64,000 nt of DNA. Source: Sandaracinaceae bacterium. Lineage in GTDB: Bacteria; Myxococcota_A; Polyangia; Polyangiales; Sandaracinaceae. Where the stretch lies: assembly GCA_019637095.1 (NCBI GenBank), contig JAHBWG010000036.1, forward strand, positions 24,380 through 88,379, written 5' to 3'. Shown here piece after piece: positions 36,705-47,647 of this stretch (positions are counted from its first letter, which is position 1; every line of letters begins with the position of its first letter). Both the position numbers and the translations under genes were made by a program. Under the pieces are notes generated by a model. The model did not search any database. It was not told where the DNA came from and was given only the letters and a program-made list of their open reading frames with translations.

Positions 36705-38422
36705 CGGAGCCCCTCCCCGATCTCGGCGAGGTCGTGGAGGCTCCAGATCCGCGGGTTCTTCACGCGCCGGTAGCCCACGCCCTGGTAGCTCGCCTCGACG
36801 AAGAGCTCGAGCCACGCTCGCAGCGACGCGAGCTCGATGATCTCGTCCGTGTCCTGGCGGCGCGCCGCGACGTAGGGGTCCATGTCCGCCTCGATGCGCG
36901 CCTCGACCGCCTTCATCCCGGCCTCGATCTCGGCGCGCTCCTCCGGGTCCGTCGCGGCGATGCGGAACTCGTCGTCGAGCTTGGTGTTGTACGTCGCGAT
37001 CGCCAGCGTGCGGCCCTCCATCACGCTCAGGCGCGCGAGCGTCGTCGAGAGCTGCACGACGGGATCGTACGGCAGCCCGGCCATCGCGTAGTATCCGGCG
37101 CCCGAGGCCTTGCGCAGCAGCACGGTGAACATCGGCACCTGGTTGGTGCTGTTCGTGTAGATCAGGCTCGAGCCGTACGCGAGCAGCCCCTGGCGCTCGG
37201 CCTCGCTCCCGATGTCGAAGCCGCTGATGTCCTGCAGCCAGATGAGCGGGATCCCGTCGGCGTCGCAGGCGCGGCTGAACGCCGCGACCTTGGCGATGCC
37301 CTGCCGGTAGAGGATCGCGGCGGGGCGCGGGGCGTCGGGGCTGTCGACGTCGCGCACCAGCCCCTGGCGGTTGATCACGAACCCCGCGTAGAGGCCGCCG
37401 ACCTTGCCGACCCCGCAGACGATCTCCTCGCCGAGGTGCGGCATGCACTCCCAGAAGAGGCTCTGGTCGGTGAGGCGCGCGAGCACCTCCATCGCGTCGT
37501 AGGACTCGCGGTGGTCCGCGGGCAGCAACCGCGCGAGGTCCGCGGGCGGGAACGCGGGCTCGAGCGCGCCCTCGCCGCCGCGGTAGAACGGCGCGCCCGA
37601 CGTCGGCAGCCGCGCGACGTCGCGCCGGACGCAGGCGATGAGCGTCTCGTCGTCGGGGACGCGGACGTCCGCGCAGCCGCTCTGGTGCACGTGGACCTCG
37701 GGCCCGCCGATGCCGAGGGAGGTCAGGTGCTGGCTCTTCGCGCCCTTGATGAGCGCGGCGCCTGCGATGACCATGTACGCCTGCTCCGTCATGTAGACCC
37801 GGTCGCTGATGATCGGCATGTAGCCGCCGCCCGCGATGCAGTCGCCGAAGACGCCCGCGATCTGAGGCACGCCCGCGTCGCTGAGCACGCTGTTCATCTT
37901 GAAGATGTGCCCCGCGCCGCGCGCGCCGGGGAACGAGCGCGACTGCTCGGGCAGGAACAGGCCGCTGCAGTCGACGAGGTAGATCGTCGGCAGGCGCAGG
38001 CGCAGCGCCATGGTCTGCGCGCGCTGGATCTTCTCCGGCGTGCGGGGCCACCACGAGCCGCTCGCGACGGTGTTGTCGTTCGCGATCACCATGCACCAGC
38101 GCCCCTCGACGCGCGCGAACGCGGTGACCACGCCCGCGCCCGGCGAGCTCAGGTGCTTGTCGCCGAAGGTCTCTCCGTAGTTGACGAACGTGCCGACCTC
38201 GAAGGGCGTCGTGCCGGGATCGGCGAGCCGCGCGAGCCGCTCCCGCGTCGTCCACTTGCCCTTCTGCGTGACGCGGGCGGCGTACGCGGCGCCCCAGCCC
38301 GCCTGGACCTCCTCGCGCCGCGCGCGCAGCGTGGCCTCGAGCTCCGCGAGCCGGCGCTCGCTGCGCTCGCTCGCGGGGGGGCGCTCGCCGGAACCGATCG
38401 GCCGCAAGGGGACGTGCGCCAT
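36701..38422 (-). CDS. acyl-CoA carboxylase carboxyltransferase subunit
   Basis: 573 residues, covering both crotonase-type halves (N domain ~1-280, C domain ~280-573) as in PccB/MccB-type subunits. Motifs: [66 protein letters not shown] and [15 protein letters not shown]. The oxyanion-loop Gly-rich stretches are intact ([14 protein letters not shown]). Transfers CO2 from biotin to an acyl-CoA; by eye it is nearer to methylcrotonyl/geranyl-type subunits than to AccD. Substrate not fixed. It sits 3 nt after the biotin carboxylase gene. Confidence 0.88.
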   Translation of the reverse strand: MAHVPLRPIGSGERPPASERSERRLAELEATLRARREEVQAGWGAAYAARVTQKGKWTTRERLARLADPGTTPFEVGTFVNYGETFGDKHLSSPGAGVVTAFARVEGRWCMVIANDNTVASGSWWPRTPEKIQRAQTMALRLRLPTIYLVDCSGLFLPEQSRSFPGARGAGHIFKMNSVLSDAGVPQIAGVFGDCIAGGGYMPIISDRVYMTEQAYMVIAGAALIKGAKSQHLTSLGIGGPEVHVHQSGCADVRVPDDETLIACVRRDVARLPTSGAPFYRGGEGALEPAFPPADLARLLPADHRESYDAMEVLARLTDQSLFWECMPHLGEEIVCGVGKVGGLYAGFVINRQGLVRDVDSPDAPRPAAILYRQGIAKVAAFSRACDADGIPLIWLQDISGFDIGSEAERQGLLAYGSSLIYTNSTNQVPMFTVLLRKASGAGYYAMAGLPYDPVVQLSTTLARLSVMEGRTLAIATYNTKLDDEFRIAATDPEERAEIEAGMKAVEARIEADMDPYVAARRQDTDEIIELASLRAWLELFVEASYQGVGYRRVKNPRIWSLHDLAEIGEGLR

Positions 38423-38425
38423 CTC

Positions 38426-39772
<1,347 letters not shown>

Positions 39773-39780
39773 GGCGGGCG

Positions 39781-39786
39781 AAGCTA
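39781..39786 (-). promoter_or_regulatory. -10-like TAGCTT, leaderless type
   Basis: TAGCTT on the minus strand ends 8 nt before ATG 39772. Confidence 0.35.
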
Positions 39787-39827
39787 GAGCAGCCCCGCGC
39801 CGGAGGCCAACCCGAAATCGCGCGGGC

Positions 39828-40547
39828 TCAGCGGTCCTTCGCGGGGTCGCCGGCGAACGACGGGCCGAGCCCCAGGAAGCCGACGAGGGGCGGCCGCCCC
39901 GCCGCCCGCCACCGCGCCTGCATCTCCTGCTCGGTCGCCGCGAGCACGTCGGTCGCGGCGAGCGCGGCGTCGAGCGCGCCGAGCACCGCGTCGAGGGCGT
40001 CGGCGTGCGCGCCGGGCGCGTGTCGCAAGAGCCAGACGCGATAGCGCGCCAGCTGCGTCGCGAGGCGCGCCTCGCGGGCCCACGAGCCTCCCGTCAGCTG
40101 GTTGCTGAACGTGTGCACGTGCCGAGACCAATGCAGCTCGCGAGCCTTGGTGAGCGTTCCCTCACGCTCCCGCGCGATCAGCTGCAGCGACAGCTCGCTC
40201 CCGTTCGTGAAGTCGCGTGCGACGGCGGGCCACGCCTCCTCCCCGTAGATCGCCGCGTCTCCGTCGTACGGGCCGAGCGAGAACGCGGCGACCGTGCCGG
40301 CTCGGACGAGCGCTTCGCAGCGCGCAGCGAGCCGGGGCTCGGCGTCCACGCGGACGACTTCGCTCGACCAACCGAGGCGGATCCACAGGTCCGGCTCCCA
40401 GAAGTAGTGCCACGCGTCGAGCTGGGGTCGGAGCTCGTCGATCCACGGGGCGACGTGCTCCACGAGCAACGCCTCGTCGGGTGAGCGCTCCAGCGCCAGA
40501 CGCACCTCGGTCCAGCACGTGGGGTGAGCGACGCTCGTCGGGGGCAT
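39828..40547 (-). CDS. orphan protein resembling lantibiotic dehydratase C-terminal (SpaB_C) domain
   Basis: 239 residues. By eye it follows the thiopeptide-type bacteriocin biosynthesis/SpaB_C pattern. WTEVRLALERSPDEALLVEHV comes near the start, then LDAWHYFWEPDLWIRLGW at the RYxDPxxHLRLR position. GTVAAFSLGPYDGDAAIYGEEAW follows, then DFTNGSELSLQLIA, and HVHTFSNQLTGGSWAREARL near the end. In LanB enzymes this domain performs glutamate elimination; stand-alone versions also act in thiopeptide pathways. No LanB N-terminal domain, cyclase or precursor-like gene is visible here. It lies 55 nt upstream of accC on the same strand. The assignment rests on pattern only. Confidence 0.5.
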   Translation of the reverse strand: MPPTSVAHPTCWTEVRLALERSPDEALLVEHVAPWIDELRPQLDAWHYFWEPDLWIRLGWSSEVVRVDAEPRLAARCEALVRAGTVAAFSLGPYDGDAAIYGEEAWPAVARDFTNGSELSLQLIAREREGTLTKARELHWSRHVHTFSNQLTGGSWAREARLATQLARYRVWLLRHAPGAHADALDAVLGALDAALAATDVLAATEQEMQARWRAAGRPPLVGFLGLGPSFAGDPAKDR

Positions 40548-40601
40548 CGCCCTCAGCCTGTCACGTGAGGGTCCGCTTGCAGACTTTTTCTCGGCGTGTG
40601 G

Positions 40602-40607
40602 TAGGAC
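40602..40607 (+). promoter_or_regulatory. extended -10-like TGG-TAGGAC
   Basis: TAGGAC preceded by TGG ends 8 nt before ATG 40616. Confidence 0.4.
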
Positions 40608-40615
40608 TGCGCCCC

Positions 40616-41314
40616 ATGAACTGGACCAACGAGGCCCGCGAGGGCCGTGACGGGCGATACGGCGCGTGCTGGCGGGCGCGGCCGGGGCTTCCGCTCGAGA
40701 GTGGGATCGCGCTCGCGACGGCGGCGCTCCTCGCGAGCGCCTGCGTGAACCAACTCCCACCGCCCGCCGCCCCCCCGCGCGAGATCGCCCCCGCGATCGC
40801 GCAGCAGGCGCTCGCCATCACGCCGGACGAGGGCAACGGCGTCGTCGTCATCGACGTCGTCGATGGCCAGGGCACCGTCGAGGACCTCGGGATCGAGGCC
40901 GACGGCGCGGGCCGTCGCGAGATCTGCCCGAGCCTGCCGTGCGTGGCGCAGCTCTCCCTCGGCGAGCACCAGTTCGCGATCCACTCGGGAGGACGCGACG
41001 ACACGGTCACCTTCAACGTCGGCTCGAGGCCGCACGTCCATCGCCGGATCATGAGCTTGGACACCGGAGATCACGTCGAGTACTTCGCGCTCGCGCTGAC
41101 CGGGCTCTCGATCGGCGGCGTGTTCCTGCCGATCATCGACCCCCTCGTGCGGATCGAGCCCGACAACATCCAGGCCCACGACGTCGGGCTCATCCTCGCC
41201 GGCGCCTTCACCGCCGCGGCCCTCGTCACCGGGATCGTCGGCGTGATCCTCGCCATCATCGATCCGCGCAACGTGCGCGAGGGCACCTCCATCGAGTGGG
41301 ACCTCGCCCCCTGA
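40616..41314 (+). CDS. PEGA-like membrane lipoprotein
   Basis: 232 residues. Unusually, a ~28-residue charged N-terminus precedes the hydrophobic core. The lipobox is ATAALLASAC (Cys43). A ~90-residue beta-rich part (GNGVVVIDVVDGQGTVEDLG and ICPSLPCVAQLSLGEHQFAI) resembles PEGA-type modules. Two C-terminal helices follow (LALTGLSIGGVFLPII and GLILAGAFTAAALVTGIVGV). ATG 40616 is supported by TAGGAC 8 nt upstream. A later start would give a normal-length signal peptide, but no good codon is seen. Function unknown. Confidence 0.7.
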   Translation: MNWTNEAREGRDGRYGACWRARPGLPLESGIALATAALLASACVNQLPPPAAPPREIAPAIAQQALAITPDEGNGVVVIDVVDGQGTVEDLGIEADGAGRREICPSLPCVAQLSLGEHQFAIHSGGRDDTVTFNVGSRPHVHRRIMSLDTGDHVEYFALALTGLSIGGVFLPIIDPLVRIEPDNIQAHDVGLILAGAFTAAALVTGIVGVILAIIDPRNVREGTSIEWDLAP

Positions 41315-41384
41315 GGGCGCGCGCGCGGCGCTGAGGCGCGGACCGCTCGCCGGCGCTTCCCTCGCTCGTGCGGATCACGCGTGC

Positions 41385-41390
41385 TAGCCA
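41385..41390 (+). promoter_or_regulatory. extended -10-like TGC-TAGCCA
   Basis: TAGCCA preceded by TGC ends 7 nt before ATG 41398. Confidence 0.4.
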
Positions 41391-41397
41391 GCGCGCC

Positions 41398-42531
41398 ATG
41401 CCGATCGAGATCCGCGAGCACCGCCCGGGCGAGGACATCGACGACTTCATCCGCGCGGCGCGCGTCGTCTTCGAGGGCGACCCGTCCTGGGTGGCGCCGC
41501 TCGAGATGGACATCCGCGACCGCCTCACGCCCGGGAAGAACCCGTTCTTCCAGCGCGGCGAGGTCGCGCTGTTCACCGCGTGGAAGGATGGCCGCCTCGT
41601 CGGCCGGACGTCCACGACGATCGATCAGGAGCACCTGCGCCTGCACGAGCCCGACATGGGCTTCTTCGGCTTCTTCGACACGATCGACGACGCCGAGGTC
41701 GGGGGCGCGCTGCTCGACGCCGCCCGCGCATGGCTCGAGCGCCGCGGGATGAAGCGCATGCGCGGTCCGCTCTCCCTCAACATGAACGAGGAGGTCGGCG
41801 TCCTCGTCGAGGGGTTCGAGCACCCGCCCGCGATCCTCATGGGTCACTCGCGCGCGTGGCAGGGTCGCCTCGCGGAGGCGGCGGGCCTCGAGAAGGTGAA
41901 GGACCTCTACGCGTGGCGCTTCGAGACGGGCAACCTCCCCAAGCGCGCCGTGCGCGCGTGGGAGAACGTGAAGCAGCTCCCGGAGGTGCGGCTGCGCACC
42001 GTGCGCAAGCGCGACATGCACAAGGAGCTGGAGATCATCATGCGGATCTTCAACGACGCGTGGCGGGAGAACTGGGGCTGGGTCCCGGCGACCGACGCCG
42101 AGGTCAAGAAGACCGGCGAGGACCTCAAGCTCATCCTCGACCAGGACCTCGCGTTCATCGCGGAGGTCGACGACCGCCCCGTCGCGATCTGCATCGCGCT
42201 GCCGAACCTGAACGAGGTCATCCGCGACTTCGACGGGAAGCTCGGCCCGGTCGAGGTCGCGAAGCTGCTCTGGCGGCTCAAGGTGAAGCGGCCGCGGAGC
42301 GGCCGGCTCATGATGCTCGGCATCGCCAGCGAGCTGCGCGGCGTCAAGAAGTACGGCGGCCTCAGCCACGCCCTCTACGTCGAGATCGCCAAGCGCGGCG
42401 AGCGCCTCGGCTACGAGTGGGGCGAGCTGAGCTGGACGCTCGAGGACAACGCCCCCGTCAACCTCGGCATCCGCTCCATGGGCGCGCAGATCTACAAGAA
42501 GTACCGCGTGTACGAGCGCGCGCTCGTGTAG
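41398..42531 (+). CDS. YghO-like GNAT-type acetyltransferase
   Basis: 377 residues. Matches by eye the YghO-like N-acetyltransferase group. NPFFQRGEVALFTAWKDGRL, GFFGFFDTIDDAEVGGALLD, GMKRMRGPLSLNMNEEVGVL, VEGFEHPPAILMGH, LYAWRFETGN and WGWVPATDAEVK are all in the expected order. The second half (YVEIAKRGERLGYEWGELSW) carries a GNAT-like acetyl-CoA region. The substrate is unknown for the family. Monocistronic, with TAGCCA 7 nt before the ATG and no Shine-Dalgarno sequence. Confidence 0.75.
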   Translation: MPIEIREHRPGEDIDDFIRAARVVFEGDPSWVAPLEMDIRDRLTPGKNPFFQRGEVALFTAWKDGRLVGRTSTTIDQEHLRLHEPDMGFFGFFDTIDDAEVGGALLDAARAWLERRGMKRMRGPLSLNMNEEVGVLVEGFEHPPAILMGHSRAWQGRLAEAAGLEKVKDLYAWRFETGNLPKRAVRAWENVKQLPEVRLRTVRKRDMHKELEIIMRIFNDAWRENWGWVPATDAEVKKTGEDLKLILDQDLAFIAEVDDRPVAICIALPNLNEVIRDFDGKLGPVEVAKLLWRLKVKRPRSGRLMMLGIASELRGVKKYGGLSHALYVEIAKRGERLGYEWGELSWTLEDNAPVNLGIRSMGAQIYKKYRVYERALV

Positions 42532-42619
42532 CCGGGGGTTCACGGCTTCTCGGGCCTCGCCCGCAGGAATTGACGGTCGCGTGCGCCATGGCACGATCCT
42601 GGCTGCCCATCAGGACGTG

Positions 42620-43129
42620 ATGAACCGCCACCTCCTCCCCGCCCTCGCCGCTTTCTCCCTCCTCACCGCCTGCGGGAACACGGAGCTCACCGCGCGCGGG
42701 AGCGTGGTCGCCACGTTCGAGGGCGCCGAGTCCGGGTTCAGCTTCGCCGAGCCGACCCGCCTCGAGGTGCCCGGCGACGCGAGCCTCGGGTTCATCACCG
42801 GGAGCTGCGAGCTCGCGCGCGTCGGCGAGGGCGCCTACGGCGTCGTCGTCGAGATCCGGCGCGGCGGCAACATCGACGACAACGGCCTCTCGCGCGTGAC
42901 GATCATGCAGCGCACCGACGCGGAGGTCGGGACGGGCCGCGTCGAGGCGGAGCTCGGCCTGACGCAGTTCACGAGCGGCGCCGCGGGCTGCGCGATCGAG
43001 GTCCCGTACGCGCAGCCGGACGGTGGCACGGTCGGCCTTCTCGGCGACTGCGAGGTGCGCGACACGAACGGCAACGTCGCCAACCTCTCGGTCGACCTCG
43101 ACATCATCGGCTGCACCGTCCTCGAGTAG
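42620..43129 (+). CDS. small lipoprotein
   Basis: 169 residues from MNRHLLPALAAFSLLTAC (lipobox Cys18). The rest is beta-rich with four Cys residues (GSCELARVG, GAAGCAIEVPYA, LLGDCEVRD, DIIGCTVLE). These are likely paired in disulfides of a periplasmic or outer-membrane domain. A TTGACG at 42570 could be the -35 of its promoter, with no good -10. Convergent with comEC, 3 nt away. Unrecognised. Confidence 0.72.
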   Translation: MNRHLLPALAAFSLLTACGNTELTARGSVVATFEGAESGFSFAEPTRLEVPGDASLGFITGSCELARVGEGAYGVVVEIRRGGNIDDNGLSRVTIMQRTDAEVGTGRVEAELGLTQFTSGAAGCAIEVPYAQPDGGTVGLLGDCEVRDTNGNVANLSVDLDIIGCTVLE

Positions 43130-43132
43130 ACC

Positions 43133-45469
43133 TCACTGGCTGCAGCGCCCGCGCGTGGGCGTGACGCGCAGGTCTTCGCCGTCCGTCTCGACGATCACGC
43201 CGCCGTGCCGGTCGGTGCGCAGCGCGCAGCCGGTGGCTCGCACGAGTCGATCCCACACCTCGGGGTGAGGGTGGCCGAAGCGGTTGTTGCGGCCTGCGCT
43301 CACGACGGCGACGCGCGGGCGCAGCATCGCGAGCAGCGGCTCGGCGCTCGAGGTGCGCGAGCCGTGGTGCGCGACCTTGAGGACGTCGACGGAGCCGAGG
43401 TCGTGCGCGAGGAGCGAGCGCTCGGCGTGCTCCTCGGCGTCGCCCGTGAAGAGGAAGCGGCGCGCGCCGAAGCGCAGGTCGAGCACGAGCGAGTTCTCGT
43501 TCGGGCCCCATCCCGGATCGAACGCGGGACACGGCCACACGACGTCGACGCGCGCCGCGCCGAAGCGGTGCGAGCGATCGCAGAGCTCGGGCGGGCCACG
43601 GATCGGCACGCCGGCGTTCGCGAGCAGCTCGGCGATCCCGCCGCCCTCGCTCTCGGCGGCGGCCTGGCCCGAGTCCCAGATCTCGCCGACCTCGACCGCG
43701 CCGAGGACCGCGGCGAGGCCGCCGTAGTGGTCGGGGTGCGGGTGCGACAGGACCAGGACGTCGACGCGGTCGCGGCGGCGGGCCCGCAGCAGCGGGACGA
43801 TGGCGCGCGCGCCCGGGTCGACGCCGCTCCCGATCGCGCCCCCGGCGTCGATCGCCATCAGGCGTCCGTCGGGGAGGTCGACGAGGATCGCGTCGCCCTG
43901 CCCGACGTCGAGGAACGTCGCGCGCACGCGGCCGCGCGGGCGCTCGGTGTGGCGCAGGTGGAGCTCACCCGCGCCGAGCGCGAGGCACGCGAGGGCGAGC
44001 GCGACGAGCCGCGTACGCGCGCGCGTCGCGACGAGCCACGTGCCGCAGAGCGACGCGACGACGAGCCCCTGCGCGATCGATGGCGGCGGCAGCGCCTGGC
44101 CCACCTCGATCGCGGCGAACACCTCCGACGCCGCGACGAACGCGCGGGCGAGCCCTTCCGCGATCGGCGCGCTGAGCGCGGCGAGCGGCGGCGCGGCGCA
44201 CGCGAGCGCGGCGTGGATCGCGAGCGCCGGGATGAGCAAGACGGTCGCGAGCGGCACGACGACGACGTTGGCGAGCACGCCGGCGAGGGGGAGGGCGCCG
44301 AAGATCCAGATCACGATCGGCGCGGTCGCGATCATCGTGCGGCTCGCGACCGTGAGCCCGGTGCGCCAGAGCGCGGTCGTGCGCGCGCCCGGGCTCGAGA
44401 CGATCGCGGCGGTGGCGAGGATCGAGAGCGCGAAGCCCGGTCGAGGGAGGTCCTCGGGGTGGAGCGCGGCGGCGATCAGGGCGGCGCCGGCCGTGACGCC
44501 GATGGGGTGGCCGCGGTGGCCCGCCGCCTCGAGGCCCCACGCGAGGCTCGCGGTGATCGCGGCGCGCCACGCGCTCGGCGCGTCGCCGATGACCGCCGCG
44601 TAGCCGAGGGCGATCGGGACGCCGAGGAGCTTGGCGGCGCGGCTCGCGTCGAGGCGGCTCGTGATCCAGCGCGCGCGCCGCAGCGCGACTGCGAGCAGCG
44701 CGACGAGGCCGCCCGCGATCAGCGTGACGTGCAGGCCGCTCACCGCGAGGACGTGCGAGAGACCGGCGCCGCGGATCGCGCCCGACGTGCCGTCGTCGAG
44801 CGCGCCGCGCTCGCCGAGCAGGACGGTCGCCGCGAGCGCGGCGGCCTCGGGCGAGAGCGTGGCGCGGAGCCGCGCGGCGAGGTGTCTTCGCACGGCGTGG
44901 GTGACGCGCTGGTCGAGGCGCGCCGTCTCGATCACGGCGGCGGCGGAGCGCGCTGCGCCGACGGCGTCGAGCGAGGTCGAGGGCCACGGCGGGTGCGGCG
45001 TCGGGTTCAGGAACGGTTGCCGCGGGGAGAGCTGCGCGAGCACGCGCACGCGCGAGCCCGGCGGGACGTCGAGGCCCCGCACGAAGACGCGCGCGCCGGC
45101 GGGGACCGGCGCCCCCTCGAGCGCGCGGCCCTCCTCGACGACGAGGCGCGCGCCGCTCGCGCTCGCGTGCTCGACACGGCCCGACAACCGCGCGACGCCG
45201 CGCGGGACGTCGAGGTCGGGGCCGGGCGCGGGCGCGAGCCCCTGGCCGAGGAGCGCGGCGAGCGCGCCGAAGAGGAGCCAGCCGCGCCAGCCGGGGCGCG
45301 CGTCCGCGCCGGCGGTCGACGCGGCGAGCAGCCCGCCGATCCCGAGCACGGCGACCGCGGCCATCCAAGCGTGGGGCACGCGCACGCCGAGCGCCGCCGC
45401 CCACGCGCCGGCGAGCAGCCCCGCCGCGATGGCGGCGAGCGCGGCGGGGCCCCTCGCGACCTTCGACAT
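43133..45469 (-). CDS. comEC: ComEC/Rec2 DNA-uptake channel
   Basis: 778 residues. N-terminal soluble DUF4131-type segment (~25-200) followed by a Competence domain with ~9-10 helices. That domain carries LLGERGALDDGTSGAIRGAG and SHVLAVSGLHVTLIAGGL, the family signature. A C-terminal metallo-beta-lactamase-like domain follows (FLDVGQGDAILVDLPDGR, LVLSHPHPDHYGGL, FTGDAEEHAE, KVAHHGSRTSS). HPHPDH and the downstream Asp/His residues support a nuclease-type active site. In natural transformation, ComEC moves single-stranded DNA across the inner membrane. Full length, so competence is possible. No other com gene lies nearby. Confidence 0.92.
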   Translation of the reverse strand: MSKVARGPAALAAIAAGLLAGAWAAALGVRVPHAWMAAVAVLGIGGLLAASTAGADARPGWRGWLLFGALAALLGQGLAPAPGPDLDVPRGVARLSGRVEHASASGARLVVEEGRALEGAPVPAGARVFVRGLDVPPGSRVRVLAQLSPRQPFLNPTPHPPWPSTSLDAVGAARSAAAVIETARLDQRVTHAVRRHLAARLRATLSPEAAALAATVLLGERGALDDGTSGAIRGAGLSHVLAVSGLHVTLIAGGLVALLAVALRRARWITSRLDASRAAKLLGVPIALGYAAVIGDAPSAWRAAITASLAWGLEAAGHRGHPIGVTAGAALIAAALHPEDLPRPGFALSILATAAIVSSPGARTTALWRTGLTVASRTMIATAPIVIWIFGALPLAGVLANVVVVPLATVLLIPALAIHAALACAAPPLAALSAPIAEGLARAFVAASEVFAAIEVGQALPPPSIAQGLVVASLCGTWLVATRARTRLVALALACLALGAGELHLRHTERPRGRVRATFLDVGQGDAILVDLPDGRLMAIDAGGAIGSGVDPGARAIVPLLRARRRDRVDVLVLSHPHPDHYGGLAAVLGAVEVGEIWDSGQAAAESEGGGIAELLANAGVPIRGPPELCDRSHRFGAARVDVVWPCPAFDPGWGPNENSLVLDLRFGARRFLFTGDAEEHAERSLLAHDLGSVDVLKVAHHGSRTSSAEPLLAMLRPRVAVVSAGRNNRFGHPHPEVWDRLVRATGCALRTDRHGGVIVETDGEDLRVTPTRGRCSQ

Positions 45470-45551
45470 GCCGGGCCATCGGCCTCCGACGCGGCGGGTT
45501 TCTCCGATCCCGTCGGACGAGGGAGCGCTCGGCCCGCGACCGGTCGCGAGC

Positions 45552-46715
45552 TCAACGGTGGGCGACGGCGCGCAGGCGCGCGACCTGATCGACGACGGCG
45601 CGAGCGACGCGCTCGACCTCGTCCCTCGTGTTGAAGCGGCCGACGCCGAACCGGATCGAGCGGTGCGCGCGCCGATCGTCGATGCCCATCGCGCGGAGCA
45701 CGTAGCTCGGCTCGACGCTCGCGCTCGTGCACGCCGCGCCCGAGCTGACCGCGACCACGTCGCGCAGCGCGAGCATGAGAGCCTCCGCGTCCACGCCGTC
45801 GAACGAGACGTTGAGGTTGCCGGGGTGGCGGTCGTCGGGCTCGGGCCCGTTCAGGTGCACACCGTCCAGCGCCCCCTCGAGCCGGGTCCGGAGCGCGTCC
45901 CGCAGCGCCCGCGCGTGCGCGGCGTCGGCGGCCCGCGCTTCGCGCGCGAGGCGCGCGGCCTCGCCGAAGCCGACGATGCCCGGGACGTTCAGCGTCCCGC
46001 TGCGCCGCCCGCGCTCGTGGCCGCCGCCGTCCATCTGCGCGACGAGCGCGACGCGCGGGCTGCGCCGCCGCACCCAGAGCGCGCCCACGCCCTTGGGCCC
46101 GTAGAGCTTGTGCGCGCTCAGGCTGACGAGGTCGACGCCCGCGGCCTCGACGTCGAGCCCGATCACCGCGCTCTGCGCGGCGTCGGTGTGCAGAGGGACG
46201 CCGCGCGCCTTGGCGACGCGCGCGATCTCCGCGATCGGCTGGATCGCGCCGACCTCGTTGTTCACGTGCATCACGCTGATCAGCGCGGTGCGATCGGTGA
46301 TCGCGCGCTCGACGTCGTCCGGATCGACGATGCCCCGCGCGTCGACGGGCAGGTAGGTCACGGCGAACCCCGCCCGCTCGAGGTGCTTGCACGCGTCGAG
46401 CACCGCCTTGTGCTCGGTTCGCTGCGTGACGACGTGCGCGCCGGGCCCGCGCGCCTCGAGCACGCCCTTGACCGCGAGGTTGTCGGACTCGGTCGCGCCG
46501 CTCGTGAAGACGATGTCCTTCGCGCGTGCGCCGATCAGCGCGGCCACCTCGCCGCGGGCCCCTTCGACCGCGTCCTCTGCCTCCCAGCCGAACGCGTGGC
46601 TCCGGCTCGCCGCGTTGCCGAACCGCTCGGTGAAGTACGGCAGCATCACCTCGAGCACGCGGGGGTCGACCGGCGTCGTCGAGTGGCAGTCCATGTAGAC
46701 GGGGCGACTCACCAC
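45552..46715 (-). CDS. class I cysteine desulfurase (NifS/IscS-type)
   Basis: 387 residues. PLP-dependent removal of sulfur from cysteine as enzyme persulfide. [67 protein letters not shown] (PLP-Lys) and [14 protein letters not shown] (catalytic Cys). The loop length fits the NifS/IscS class rather than SufS, so it is distinct from the SufS at 47644. Last gene of the SUF operon, 10 nt after sufT. It may serve tRNA thiolation or a separate Fe-S route. Confidence 0.9.
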   Translation of the reverse strand: MVSRPVYMDCHSTTPVDPRVLEVMLPYFTERFGNAASRSHAFGWEAEDAVEGARGEVAALIGARAKDIVFTSGATESDNLAVKGVLEARGPGAHVVTQRTEHKAVLDACKHLERAGFAVTYLPVDARGIVDPDDVERAITDRTALISVMHVNNEVGAIQPIAEIARVAKARGVPLHTDAAQSAVIGLDVEAAGVDLVSLSAHKLYGPKGVGALWVRRRSPRVALVAQMDGGGHERGRRSGTLNVPGIVGFGEAARLAREARAADAAHARALRDALRTRLEGALDGVHLNGPEPDDRHPGNLNVSFDGVDAEALMLALRDVVAVSSGAACTSASVEPSYVLRAMGIDDRRAHRSIRFGVGRFNTRDEVERVARAVVDQVARLRAVAHR

Positions 46716-46725
46716 GGGCCCCGCG

Positions 46726-47196
46726 TCACAAGAGACCGAGCGCGAGCAGCGCGTCCTCGCTCATCCGGTCCTTGGTCCACGGCGGGTCCCAGGTCAGCTC
46801 GACGCGCGAGGTGCGCACGCCCGGCAGCGCGCCGACCTTCTGCGCGACCTGCTCGACGAGCATCCCCGCGACCGGGCACGCCGGCGCGGTCAGCGTCATC
46901 GCGATCTCGACGTTCTGCGCCTCGTCGATCGTGAAGCCGTAGATCAAGCCGAGGTCGTAGATGTTGAGCGGGATCTCCGGGTCGTGGATGCCGCGCAGCG
47001 TCTCGATGACGAGCTCGCGCAGCACGTCTTCGCGCGTCGGTACGGCCTCGCCGGTGCCGCCGCGCGCCTCGGTGACGTCCGGCGGGCTCTCGACCTGGCC
47101 GAGCACACCCAGGCTCACGCGCGCGCCCTCGCGGCGGACGATCTCGCCCGGCCGGTGGATCTTGTGGACCTTGAGGTGCTCGATGTCGTCGGCCAC
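46726..47196 (-). CDS. sufT: SufT-like MIP18/DUF59 Fe-S assembly factor
   Basis: 156 residues. The C-terminal ~100 residues are a DUF59/MIP18 domain ([40 protein letters not shown] with Cys in [24 protein letters not shown]). This is the SufT form typical of SUF operons, with a ~45-residue N-terminal extension. Implicated in maturation of Fe-S proteins, probably as a targeting or loading factor. Seven nt after sufU, and transcribed with it. Confidence 0.88.
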   Translation of the reverse strand: MADDIEHLKVHKIHRPGEIVRREGARVSLGVLGQVESPPDVTEARGGTGEAVPTREDVLRELVIETLRGIHDPEIPLNIYDLGLIYGFTIDEAQNVEIAMTLTAPACPVAGMLVEQVAQKVGALPGVRTSRVELTWDPPWTKDRMSEDALLALGLL

Positions 47197-47203
47197 GGCG
47201 CCG

Positions 47204-47647
47204 CTACTCCGTCGTGACCGCCTCGGCGCCCTCGATCGCGGCGTTGAGCGTGTGCCAGGCGAGCGTCGCGCACTTCACCCGCATCGGGAACTCGGCGACG
47301 CCAGCGAACACCGCGAGCTTGTCGAGCGCGTCGTAGTCCGGCTCCGCCTCGCCCTTCACCATCGAGAGGAAGGCGCCGAACGTCGCGCGCGCCTCCGCGA
47401 GGGTCTTGCCCATCAGGGTCTCGGTCATCGTCGAGGCGCTCGCCGTGCTGATCGCGCAGCCCGCGCCCGAGAAGGCGATGTCGCGGATCACGTCGCCCTC
47501 GACGAGGAGCTGGAGCGTGATGCGATCGCCGCAGAGCGGGTTGTAGCCCTCGCCGCGGTGCGTCGCGCCCTCGATGGCGCGGAAGTTCCGCGGGCGCTTG
47601 CCGTGGTCGAGGACGTACTCCTGATAGAGCTCGCGCAGCTCGCTCAC
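47204..47647 (-). CDS. sufU: SufU-type scaffold/sulfur transfer protein
   Basis: 147 residues. Three conserved Cys residues at the Zn/Fe-S site: NPLCGDRITL, FSGAGCAISTASASTM and FPMRVKCATLAWHTLN. The extra loop between the second and third Cys (MVKGEAEPDYDALDKLAVF) is characteristic of SufU rather than IscU. It activates SufS by Zn-dependent persulfide exchange. The GTG start overlaps the sufS stop by 4 nt (GTGA), indicating coupling. Confidence 0.9.
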   Translation of the reverse strand: MSELRELYQEYVLDHGKRPRNFRAIEGATHRGEGYNPLCGDRITLQLLVEGDVIRDIAFSGAGCAISTASASTMTETLMGKTLAEARATFGAFLSMVKGEAEPDYDALDKLAVFAGVAEFPMRVKCATLAWHTLNAAIEGAEAVTTE

